Shown here piece by piece: positions 53,393-60,411 of a stretch of 64,000 nt of DNA. Origin of the DNA: Lipingzhangella_A rawalii (GTDB lineage: Bacteria > Actinomycetota > Actinomycetes > Streptosporangiales > Streptosporangiaceae); the NCBI RefSeq assembly GCF_031628175.1, contig NZ_JAVLVT010000001.1, positions 310,001 to 374,000 on the forward strand, in the 5' to 3' direction. The notes beneath the pieces are model-generated. The model was given only the letters and a program-made list of their open reading frames with translations, was not told where the DNA came from and ran no database searches. A program made the position numbers and the translations under genes. Numbering within the stretch: position 1 is the stretch's first letter; each line of letters begins with the position of its first letter.

Positions 53393-54238
53393 TTGACCAC
53401 CCTCGTTGTCGCCGCGGTTCTCACCGCGGCCTTGTTGCACGCTTCGTGGAACGCGATCGCTCACGCGATCACCGACCGATTCGTAGGATTCGCTCTGATC
53501 AGTGTCGGCGGGGCCGTGTGCTCGGGGCTGCTGCTGCCCGCGGCGGGTGTTCCGCATCCGGCCTCGTGGGGATATCTGGGCGTGTCGGTGCTGCTGCACG
53601 TGGTCTACCTGGCCTTGCTCATGCTCTCCTATCGGCTCGGTGACTTCGGGCAGGTCTATCCGCTGGCACGTGGCCTGGCGCCGCTTGCGGTGACCGTCGC
53701 TGCCGCGGTCTTCATCGGGGAGACTCTGGCACCGACGCATCTTCTGGGAGTCCTCGTGATCAGTTGCGGCCTGCTCAGCCTCGTCTTCGCGGCCGGTCGC
53801 CCCGGACGGGGGCAGGTTCCCGCGTTGGTGGCCGCGGCGGGAACCGGACTGATGATCGCCTCCTACACGGTGGTCGATGGCGTGGGGGTGCGCCTGTCCG
53901 GAGACGTGTTCAGCTACACGATCTGGCTGGCCTTCCTGCACTTCCTCGTGTTCTCGCTGGTCCTCTTCGCGATTCGCGGTCCGGTCCTGGTGAGGCAACT
54001 CCGCATGTCCTGGTGGCAAGGGCTTCTCGGTGGAGTGATCTCGATCGCTGCCTACGGACTGGTGCTGTGGGCCCAGACCATGAGTCCGCTGGCGGGTGTC
54101 GCCGCCCTGCGGGAGGCGAGCATCGTGTTCGGAGCGATGATCGGCGCGGTGTTCTTCCAAGAGACGTTCGGGCGAATGCGGGTCCTGGCCGCCGCGACGG
54201 TGGCCACCGGGATCGTGCTGTTGAACCTGCACGTGTAG
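53393..54238 (+). CDS. EamA/DMT-family transporter
   Basis: 281 residues with ten predicted membrane helices in two repeats of five. The N-terminal half has VLTAALLHASWNAIAHAITDRF and the second half LREASIVFGAMIGAVFFQETFGRMRVLAAATVATGIVLL, the family's closing motif. Members export amino acids or other metabolites; the substrate is unknown. The start is TTG with GGAAGG about twelve bases upstream. Confidence 0.87.
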   Translation: MTTLVVAAVLTAALLHASWNAIAHAITDRFVGFALISVGGAVCSGLLLPAAGVPHPASWGYLGVSVLLHVVYLALLMLSYRLGDFGQVYPLARGLAPLAVTVAAAVFIGETLAPTHLLGVLVISCGLLSLVFAAGRPGRGQVPALVAAAGTGLMIASYTVVDGVGVRLSGDVFSYTIWLAFLHFLVFSLVLFAIRGPVLVRQLRMSWWQGLLGGVISIAAYGLVLWAQTMSPLAGVAALREASIVFGAMIGAVFFQETFGRMRVLAAATVATGIVLLNLHV

Positions 54239-54259
54239 TCGGATGCCACGTGCGCACGG

Positions 54260-54278
54260 AACCTATCATTGTTAGGTT
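54260..54278. promoter_or_regulatory. Inverted repeat AACCTA-N7-TAGGTT upstream of the thioesterase operon
   Basis: Perfect six-base arms (54260-54265 and 54273-54278) with TCATTGT between them. It lies about 105 bases before the thioesterase gene, in an otherwise GC-rich stretch, and includes a TATCAT -10-like box. It fits a small dimeric repressor site. Confidence 0.5.
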
Positions 54279-54381
54279 TTGTGGGTGCGGAACGACACCG
54301 TGCTCGCACAGCAGTAACCAGAGGCCGGTCGGCCGACACATCCGCCCACTGCTGGGGTGGGCGGACCGGAAAGGGGGCGGG

Positions 54382-54798
54382 ATGTCCGCCGAGTACGCTC
54401 ACTGGCAACGCGTACCGATGCGTTGGAGCGACAACGACATCTACGGGCATGTGAACAACACCGTGCACTACCTCGTCATGGACAGCGTGATCAACGCATG
54501 GCTCGTCGACCATGCGGGGCTGGACATCCACGAGGGCGAAGTGATCGGCCTGTGTGTGCGATCCGGATGTGAGTACCGGGCGCCCGTGTCGTTTCCCGAT
54601 GCCTTGCAGGTGGGACTGCGCGCCGGACGTGTCGGCACCTCCAGTGTCACCTGGGAGGTGGGAATGTTTCGGGACAGTGACGGCGAACCCGTCGCCTACG
54701 GCGACTTCGTTCACGTCTTCGTAGACCGTGCCAAACGGCGTCCCCGCGAGCTTCCGGCCGCCATGCGAACCGCGATCGAAGGGCTGGTGGTGCAGTGA
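54382..54798 (+). CDS. Acyl-CoA thioesterase, hotdog fold (4HBT-like)
   Basis: 138 residues. The YbgC/FadM-type motif is RWSDNDIYGHVNNTVHYLVMDSVINAWL, with the active-site Asp and the helix-capping residues. The C-terminal strands (SSVTWEVGMFRDSDGEPVAYGDFVHVFVD) complete the hotdog. It hydrolyses an acyl-CoA of unknown chain. Its stop overlaps the GTG of the following alcohol dehydrogenase (GTGA), so the two form an operon. Confidence 0.88.
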   Translation: MSAEYAHWQRVPMRWSDNDIYGHVNNTVHYLVMDSVINAWLVDHAGLDIHEGEVIGLCVRSGCEYRAPVSFPDALQVGLRAGRVGTSSVTWEVGMFRDSDGEPVAYGDFVHVFVDRAKRRPRELPAAMRTAIEGLVVQ

Positions 54799-55922
54799 GT
54801 AGTGAGGTCACCGCGGCGGTGCTGGTGGAGTCCGGGCGGCCGCGTCCCTACGCGTCATCGAATCCGGTGGAGTTGACCCGGCTGCACCTGGACGAACCGG
54901 GGCCCGGAGAGCTTCTGGTCCGGGTGCGGGCAGCGGGCCTGTGTCACTCGGATCTGTCGGTCGTCAACGGTGCGCGCCCCCGCCCCGTACCCATGGCGCT
55001 GGGGCACGAGGCCGCCGGTGAGGTCGTGGCCGTTGGCGGAAACAGTGCGTTCACACCCGGTGACCATGTGGTCCTCGCCTTTGTCCCGAGCTGTGGCACC
55101 TGTTCCCAGTGTCTGGACGGGCGCGCAGCCCTATGTCAACCAGGAGGACAGGCCAACCGCGACGGCACGCTCCTGGGTGGCGGGATGCGTATGAGCCGTG
55201 CGGACGGGTGCCGTCCCTACCATCACCTGGGTGTCTCCGCATTCGCGGATCACATCGTGGTGTCCGAACGCTCGGCGGTGCGCATCGACGAGGACATTCC
55301 CTTCGATATCGCAGCCCTCTTCGGATGCGCGGTACTGACCGGAGCCGGGGCCGCTCTGCACGCCGCCCAGGTGCGCCCCGGAGACACCGTGGCGGTGGTG
55401 GGACTTGGCGGTGTGGGGCTGGCCGCACTGTTGGCGGCCCGGGCCGCGGGTGCCGCCGAGATCATTGCTGTGGATCTCGTCGCCGCCAAGCGGGAACGTG
55501 CCCTGGAGTTGGGGGCGAGTCACGCCGTCGTCGGTGGAGAGGAGGCCAGCACCACGATCCGGGAGATCACGGAGGGTGGCGCGGACCATGTCATCGAGAC
55601 CACCGGTGTTCCGGCGGCTCTCGAAGGCGCCTACGCGGCAACCCGTCCCGGGGGTATCACCGTCACGGTCGGCCTTCCCGAGCCCGACTCGCGGCTTACC
55701 CTGCCCGCGTTGAGCCTGGTCGCCGAGGAACGCACGCTCCGGGGCAGCTATCTGGGCTCGTGTGTACCCCAGCGGGACGTGCCCCGGTTCGTGGACATGT
55801 ACCGGGCGGGCCTGTTGCCGGTGGACGCGCTACTGTCCCATCGGCTGGATCTCACCGAGATCAACACGGGATTCGATCGGCTGGCCACTGGTGAGGCGCT
55901 CCGCCAGGTCGTACTGTTCTGA
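54795..55922 (+). CDS. Zinc-dependent alcohol dehydrogenase family protein
   Basis: 375 residues. Catalytic zinc ligands are Cys in GLCHSD and His in ALGHEAAGEV; the structural zinc lobe is CGTCSQCLDGRAALC. The Rossmann fold shows VAVVGLGGVGLAALLAARAAG. It is of the class III-like or mycothiol-dependent branch by overall layout, but the substrate is not certain. The coupled thioesterase gene suggests action on aldehydes or alcohols derived from acyl chains. Confidence 0.88.
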   Translation: MSSEVTAAVLVESGRPRPYASSNPVELTRLHLDEPGPGELLVRVRAAGLCHSDLSVVNGARPRPVPMALGHEAAGEVVAVGGNSAFTPGDHVVLAFVPSCGTCSQCLDGRAALCQPGGQANRDGTLLGGGMRMSRADGCRPYHHLGVSAFADHIVVSERSAVRIDEDIPFDIAALFGCAVLTGAGAALHAAQVRPGDTVAVVGLGGVGLAALLAARAAGAAEIIAVDLVAAKRERALELGASHAVVGGEEASTTIREITEGGADHVIETTGVPAALEGAYAATRPGGITVTVGLPEPDSRLTLPALSLVAEERTLRGSYLGSCVPQRDVPRFVDMYRAGLLPVDALLSHRLDLTEINTGFDRLATGEALRQVVLF

Positions 55923-55924
55923 AT

Positions 55925-55961
55925 CCGCTGGCCGAGATCCCGTCGGGATCTCGGCCAGCGG
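55925..55961. terminator. Perfect 17-bp hairpin between convergent genes
   Basis: The segment 55925-55941 is exactly complementary to 55945-55961 with a GTC loop. It lies two bases after the alcohol dehydrogenase stop and 15 bases from the cold-shock gene stop, so it can end both transcripts. Confidence 0.85.
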
Positions 55962-55976
55962 CACGGCGGGGGCGAG

Positions 55977-56180
55977 CTAGATGGAGCGCACCTGCTCCGC
56001 CTGCGGGCCCTTGTTGCCCTGCGTGACGTCGAACTCCACCCGCTGGTTCTCGTCGAGGTTACGGAACCCGCTGCCCGCAATGTTGCTGTAGTGCACAAAC
56101 ACGTCCGGGCCACCCTCGTCCTGGCTGATGAAGCCGTAGCCCTTCTCGCTGTTGAACCACTTCACGGTTCCCTGCGCCAT
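55977..56180 (-). CDS. Cold-shock protein (CspA family)
   Basis: 67 residues, the family's normal length. A single OB-fold with RNA-binding motifs KGYGFISQ (RNP1) and VFVHYSNI (RNP2) binds single-stranded RNA or DNA and acts as an RNA chaperone. The ATG at 56180 with GGGAGAG is chosen over an upstream in-frame start, since the family begins MAQGTVKWFN. The leader is long and structured, which is common for cold-shock mRNAs. Confidence 0.96.
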   Translation of the reverse strand: MAQGTVKWFNSEKGYGFISQDEGGPDVFVHYSNIAGSGFRNLDENQRVEFDVTQGNKGPQAEQVRSI

Positions 56181-56490
56181 GTTCTCTCCCGAGTTCAATG
56201 TTGGGACGGAGTCCGGGGCCGGACTCCCGGATCGCGTTCGATACGCGGTGCTACACAGTCCCAGTCAGAAGAGCTGACACGAGAACCAGACGCCCGCGTC
56301 GGTACCGTTCCGCGAGCGTCAGACACAAGCAAAACATCTACACAGAAACACACGATCACTGCCGTCAATCCTACCCCATGGCAGCGGCCGACGAGGAGCT
56401 CGACGCCCTGCCAGACGCTGTTCACGTGGGGCGCCCCGCCGCCGGCGACGTCCGCCCGGGTTCGTACAATGCTCCTGGAAGGAGGCGGGG
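56181..56490. promoter_or_regulatory. Cold-shock gene leader and divergent promoter region
   Basis: 310 bases between the cold-shock gene and the MarR-like gene. A GGAGTCCGG/CCGGACTCC palindrome at 56208-56227 would form a hairpin near the start of the cold-shock mRNA leader. A TTGACG box near 56364 on the minus strand may be its -35, implying a leader of more than 150 bases. The 56320-56380 part is richer in A and T than its surroundings. Confidence 0.45.
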
Positions 56491-56907
56491 ATGACGGATC
56501 GTCCCATCGGATATTGGTTGAAGCAGCTGGACCGGCTTATTGACGACAGCTTCGACCAACTCCTGCGCCAGCGTTCCCTCGGCCGGAGGGAATGGCAGGT
56601 GATGCGGGCCCTCAACGAGCGGCCCCTCCGTCCGGATGACCTCGACGCGGAGTTCACACCCTTCATGGCTTCGGCGGCACCCGACCTCGAAACGGTGGTG
56701 GCCGAGCTGGTGGCTCGCGGGCTCGTGCGACGGGACCCCACATCGGGGATGCTGCACCTCACGGAGCGCGGAGAACAGGTCCACACCGAGCTGTGGGCGG
56801 AAGTACGCGCCAGCCGGGATCGCATGACCAGTGGGATCAGTGGGCAGGAGTACCAGGCAACGATCGACGTCCTGGCCCGGATGGCGGGAAACCTCCAGCA
56901 GAACTGA
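56491..56907 (+). CDS. MarR-like winged-helix transcriptional regulator
   Basis: 138 residues. The layout is MarR: N-terminal helix (IGYWLKQLDRLIDDSFDQLL), HTH (REWQVMRALNERPLRPDDLDAEF), and a wing (LVARGLVRRDPTSGMLHLTERGEQV), then a dimerising helix. GGAGGCGGGG precedes the ATG. Its target is unknown; the divergent cold-shock gene is the nearest candidate. Confidence 0.75.
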   Translation: MTDRPIGYWLKQLDRLIDDSFDQLLRQRSLGRREWQVMRALNERPLRPDDLDAEFTPFMASAAPDLETVVAELVARGLVRRDPTSGMLHLTERGEQVHTELWAEVRASRDRMTSGISGQEYQATIDVLARMAGNLQQN

Positions 56908-56944
56908 GGACCGGCCGGCACCGCCCGAGGCACGCTCCCGGCCC

Positions 56945-57493
56945 CTACGCAGGGCGTGCCCGCCGGTACAGCACGCACGGCTGTAGTCGGTGGTCGGGAT
57001 CGAGGTGGGGATGGGTGAAGTCGTCGGCGGGGTCGCGCGTCATACCGATGCGACGCATCACCGCGCGGGAGCGCTCGTTGCCGGCCGCGGTTACGGAGAC
57101 GATCTCGTCCAGGTCGAGATGGGCATAGCCGAATTCGAGGGCCGCGTGCGCGGCTTCGGTGGCCAGCCCACACCCCCACGCTGACCGAACCAGTCGCCAG
57201 CCGATCTCGACCGCGGGGGTGAAATGGGCCTGGTAGGGGACGTGGATCAGGCCGGTAAATCCGAGGAAACGACCGGTCTCCCGTTCTTCCAGGGCCCAGA
57301 ATCCAAAGCCATGCTTATCGAAGTGACGCTCCATGGCGTTGATGCTTTCGTCGGACTCTGCGGAAGTCCGGAGCGCCGGAAAATAGTGCATCACCTCGGC
57401 GTCGGCGTTGAGCGCGGCAAAGGGAGCTCGGTCCCGCTCGTCCCAGCGGCGCAACAGGAGCCGTTTCGTCTCGAGCTGCGGTTCAGGGGGCAA
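56945..57493 (-). CDS. GNAT-family N-acetyltransferase
   Basis: 182 residues, of the RimJ/RimL-like type. It opens with LETKRLLLRRWDERDRAPFAALNADAEVM and has GFWALEERETGRFLGFTGLI, EIGWRLVRSAWGCGLATEAAHAALEFGY (acetyl-CoA loop) and VTAAGNERSRAVMRRIGM. It acetylates an amine of unknown identity. The TTG start has GGAGG upstream. It is downstream of bioB on the same strand, 80 bases away. Confidence 0.88.
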   Translation of the reverse strand: MPPEPQLETKRLLLRRWDERDRAPFAALNADAEVMHYFPALRTSAESDESINAMERHFDKHGFGFWALEERETGRFLGFTGLIHVPYQAHFTPAVEIGWRLVRSAWGCGLATEAAHAALEFGYAHLDLDEIVSVTAAGNERSRAVMRRIGMTRDPADDFTHPHLDPDHRLQPCVLYRRARPA

Positions 57494-57573
57494 CGCGTCC
57501 TCCGGGGGGCCTGGGGCTTCTTGGGCGACAGAACAGGATAGCGTTCTGGGCGAACCGGCCCGGGACCCCGCGC

Positions 57574-58653
57574 TCAGGCGTTGGGAGGAAGGTCTGTACC
57601 TGCGCCCCGTCTGCGGGCGCGCACCTCGGCACTGCGGTGTGTGGGCAGAGTGTCCTGGCCGGCGCCCTCGACCACGAACCCGGCATCATGGATCAGGTCG
57701 ACATCGGCCTGTCCGGGCTGGCCCTCACTGGTGAGGTAGTCCCCGAGGAAGATTGCGTTGGCCACGTGCAGCGCGAGTGGCTGGAGCCCACGCAGGTGGA
57801 GCTCCCGGCCACCCGCGATCCGAACTTCCGCATCCGGGAAGGCCAGCCTGGTCGCCGCGAGGATGCGTAGGCAGCGGTTCGGTGTCAGCTCCCACGTTCC
57901 GGCCAGCGGTGTCCCGTCGAAGGGGATCAGAAAGTTCACTGGAACAGAGTCCGGGTTGAGACTGCGCAACTCCAACAGCGCGTCGACCAGTTCGGAGTCG
58001 TTCTCCCCCATGCCCGCGATGAGCCCGGAGCAGGGGGACAACCCGGCCTGTGTGGCCTGCTGGACGGTGCCGACCCGGTCGGTGAAGGTGTGTGTGGTGC
58101 AGATCTCGGAGTAGCGCTCGCCCGAAGTGTTGAGGTTGTGGTTGTAGGCGTCGGCCCCGGCCTCGCGCAGCCGCTCGGCCTGACCGTCGCTGAGTAGTCC
58201 CAGGCAGGCACACACTTCGACGTTGGGCTGTTCCTCCCGAACCGCTGCGATGGTGTCCGCGACCCGGCCGACGTCCCGGTCGGTGGGGCCACGGCCACTG
58301 GCCACCAGACACACGCGCTTCGCTCCCGCGGCGATCCCGGAACGTGCCGCGGAACGCACCTCGTCCGGCTTCAGCCAGGTGTAGGTGAGGATGTCCGCCT
58401 GGGAACCGAGGCGCTGCGAACAGTAGGAGCAGTCTTCCGGGCACAGGCCACTCTTCAGATTGACGAGGTAGTTGAGTTTCACCCGGTCCCCGAAGTACCG
58501 CCGGCGGACGCGATGAGCCGCGGTGACCGCCTCCAGGGTCCGGTCCTCCGGCAGCTCCAGGACCGAGCGGAGCTCGTCGTGGGTGAGTGGGTCCAGGTTC
58601 TCGGCCTTGGTGGCGAGCTCGAAGACGTCGGGTGTGTACGCACTGGTAGCCAT
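57574..58653 (-). CDS. bioB: Biotin synthase
   Basis: 359 residues. Radical-SAM enzyme that inserts sulfur into dethiobiotin. The CxxxCxxC motif in CPEDCSYCSQ binds the [4Fe-4S] cluster; other landmarks are YNHNLNTS, GLIAGMGEND, FLIPFDGTPLAG and RIAGGRELHLRGLQPLAL. The C-terminus has an extra ~30 polar residues. No other bio genes are near, which is usual when bioB stands alone in actinobacteria. The 5' region shows no obvious biotin operator. Confidence 0.95.
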   Translation of the reverse strand: MATSAYTPDVFELATKAENLDPLTHDELRSVLELPEDRTLEAVTAAHRVRRRYFGDRVKLNYLVNLKSGLCPEDCSYCSQRLGSQADILTYTWLKPDEVRSAARSGIAAGAKRVCLVASGRGPTDRDVGRVADTIAAVREEQPNVEVCACLGLLSDGQAERLREAGADAYNHNLNTSGERYSEICTTHTFTDRVGTVQQATQAGLSPCSGLIAGMGENDSELVDALLELRSLNPDSVPVNFLIPFDGTPLAGTWELTPNRCLRILAATRLAFPDAEVRIAGGRELHLRGLQPLALHVANAIFLGDYLTSEGQPGQADVDLIHDAGFVVEGAGQDTLPTHRSAEVRARRRGAGTDLPPNA

Positions 58654-58822
58654 GGCTCACATCCTCGGGCACACCGGAACCGGACACCGAGGGGGACTGT
58701 GCCAAAAGACACGGCGTGGATTTTGGGGAAATCACCACTGTGCCGCCGAGTCAGATCCGGTACGTCCGTGCGGACGGGGGACCGCACCGGCCGCCGCCCC
58801 GATGGCCAAACGGCACAGCTAC

Positions 58823-59329
58823 CTAATCCGACCCCCAGTTGTGCAGGCTGAACGGAATCCCCCGGCGGTAGTGGTGGATGCCGGTCGCGCAGTAGTCGAG
58901 GAGGTTCTCGGGAAGATCGTCCAGGTGGAACCAGGAGACGGCGTCATGTCGGTCCGGTTCAGCATTGTGGGGGTGCCCATGCCACCGGGATGTGGCGAAG
59001 AAGAACCCGATCCGATCCTCGCTGCCGCGGTGGTGGGTGACGTGGGCGAACTCCAGATCCTGCACCGGGACATACAGGGCGAGCTGTTCCCGCACCTCCC
59101 TGCTCGCGCGCTGGGACAGAGCCTCCCAGGAGTGCAGCCGTCCACTCGGCAGGGTCCACATGCCATCGCAGCTGCCCGTGTTGGCGCGGTGGACCAGAAG
59201 TAGGTGTGTGTCGTCGCGCAGCAGTACGTGGACGTCGACGGCGAGGGTGTGGGTGCCGGACGTTCGAACTCCCAGAGTGGCGTCGAGGACACGGTCCCAC
59301 TCGCTGTCGAAACGGTCAGAGTGCTCCAC
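58823..59329 (-). CDS. NUDIX-domain hydrolase with a degenerate motif
   Basis: 168 residues. The NUDIX fold is clear (HTLAVDVHVLLRDDTHLLLVHRANTG). The box GRLHSWEALSQRASREVREQLAL matches G-x5-E-x7-R-E-V-x-E but has Gln and Ala where Glu and Gly are normally found, so metal binding may be weak or altered. The substrate could be a nucleoside diphosphate derivative. GTG 59329 has GAGGAG nine bases upstream; an upstream in-frame ATG gives an unlikely basic extension. Confidence 0.8.
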   Translation of the reverse strand: MEHSDRFDSEWDRVLDATLGVRTSGTHTLAVDVHVLLRDDTHLLLVHRANTGSCDGMWTLPSGRLHSWEALSQRASREVREQLALYVPVQDLEFAHVTHHRGSEDRIGFFFATSRWHGHPHNAEPDRHDAVSWFHLDDLPENLLDYCATGIHHYRRGIPFSLHNWGSD

Positions 59330-59617
59330 GGTGACTGGCTCCTCCCTCGGTGCGCTGCGGATCGACCCACGGGGTTTGATCGTCGGGGGATCCGCGGTGG
59401 ACTGCCGTGGATTCCTCGACATTGGCCTGATCCGGCCACTCGCTTGCGCAGGTGTGTCCCGGGCGGTAGGGAGCACAGGTTTTGGTCCGGCGTCACCGGT
59501 CGATCCGTCCTGCGGTTGCCTCGGTGTGCCGATGCTTCGCGTGCGGGTCCGCCGTGTGGTCCGCGTCTGCCGCATCTGCATGTGGAGCTCGTGGGGGGCT
59601 TCGGGAGGACGGTGGTT
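59330..59617. other. Intergenic stretch before a possible small gene
   Basis: Between the NUDIX gene and the possible small lipoprotein no coding pattern, repeat or RNA motif is seen. It should carry the promoter for the NUDIX gene on the minus strand. Confidence 0.4.
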
Positions 59618-59752
59618 GTGACCATTCTGCTCTGGGGCGCCGTCTCCGTCGGCTGCGGGGGGATGGGCGACGATGCCCTACTCCCGGCCAGCGCGCGGTC
59701 TACGGTGGTGTTCCTCGAGGCTGCTGTCCCGCCCTGCGCTACTGGGAAGTAA
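59618..59752 (+). CDS. Possible small lipoprotein
   Basis: 44 residues: a short hydrophobic start (MTILLWGAVSVGC) with a lipobox-like Cys, then a polar tail ending PPCATGK. GGGAGG lies nine bases before GTG 59618. The n-region lacks positive charges and the frame is short, so this may be a chance open frame. Confidence 0.25.
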   Translation: MTILLWGAVSVGCGGMGDDALLPASARSTVVFLEAAVPPCATGK

Positions 59753-59792
59753 CTTTATGGGTGTACCGAACCTGCGAAGGGGAGCACAGAGC

Positions 59793-60293
59793 ATGACCGA
59801 GACAACCGACAGCCCCTCGAATCACGCGACGGCTGACCTGATCGACGCCCACGGCTCGGAGATCGACAGCTGTCACACCCAGTTCCGCCAGTTCGGGAGG
59901 CACCGGTCCTTCTGCGGTCCAGTGCGTACCGTGCGATGCCACGAGGACAACGGCCTGGTCAAGGAGATCCTGAACTCCGCGGGCCACGGGGCGGTGCTCG
60001 TGGTCGACGGCGGAGGGTCAGTGCGCAGTGCCCTGCTGGGTGATCTCATTGCCGCCGCCGCGGTCGACAACGGATGGTCCGGGGTGGTGATCCACGGGGC
60101 GGTGCGGGACTCCGCGACGCTGGAGACCCTGGATCTGGGGGTCAAGGCCCTGGGTACCAATCCGCGCAAGTCGGACAAGGACGGGGCCGGGCGTGTGGAC
60201 GTGCCCGTCACCTTCGGTGGTGTGACCTTCAACCCGGGACAGTGGCTCTACAGTGACGAGGACGGAATCGTCGTCAGCGCCACACAGCTGTAG
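59793..60293 (+). CDS. rraA: RraA-family protein
   Basis: 166 residues, a normal length. The trimeric RraA fold shows GGGSVRSALLGDLIAAAAVDNGWSGVVIHGAVRDS, LDLGVKALGTNPRKSDKDGAGRVDVPVTFGGV and a closing YSDEDGIVV. Some family members inhibit RNase E and others are 4-hydroxy-4-methyl-2-oxoglutarate aldolases; the sequence alone does not decide. GGGGAG lies nine bases before the ATG. Confidence 0.85.
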   Translation: MTETTDSPSNHATADLIDAHGSEIDSCHTQFRQFGRHRSFCGPVRTVRCHEDNGLVKEILNSAGHGAVLVVDGGGSVRSALLGDLIAAAAVDNGWSGVVIHGAVRDSATLETLDLGVKALGTNPRKSDKDGAGRVDVPVTFGGVTFNPGQWLYSDEDGIVVSATQL

Positions 60294-60411
60294 GGCTCCT
60301 GCTCGGCGCCGGTCGAACGGGCCCGGCGGTGCGGCTTGTCCCGACGTGCCCGGAATGTCCGGAAGGGCCGTACCCTGGGAGATCGGCGCCGAACGGGGAG
60401 GGAAGCGGGGT

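Noticed and set aside
58654..58822. Biotin-type operator before bioB
   Set aside because: No convincing long palindrome was seen in the region.
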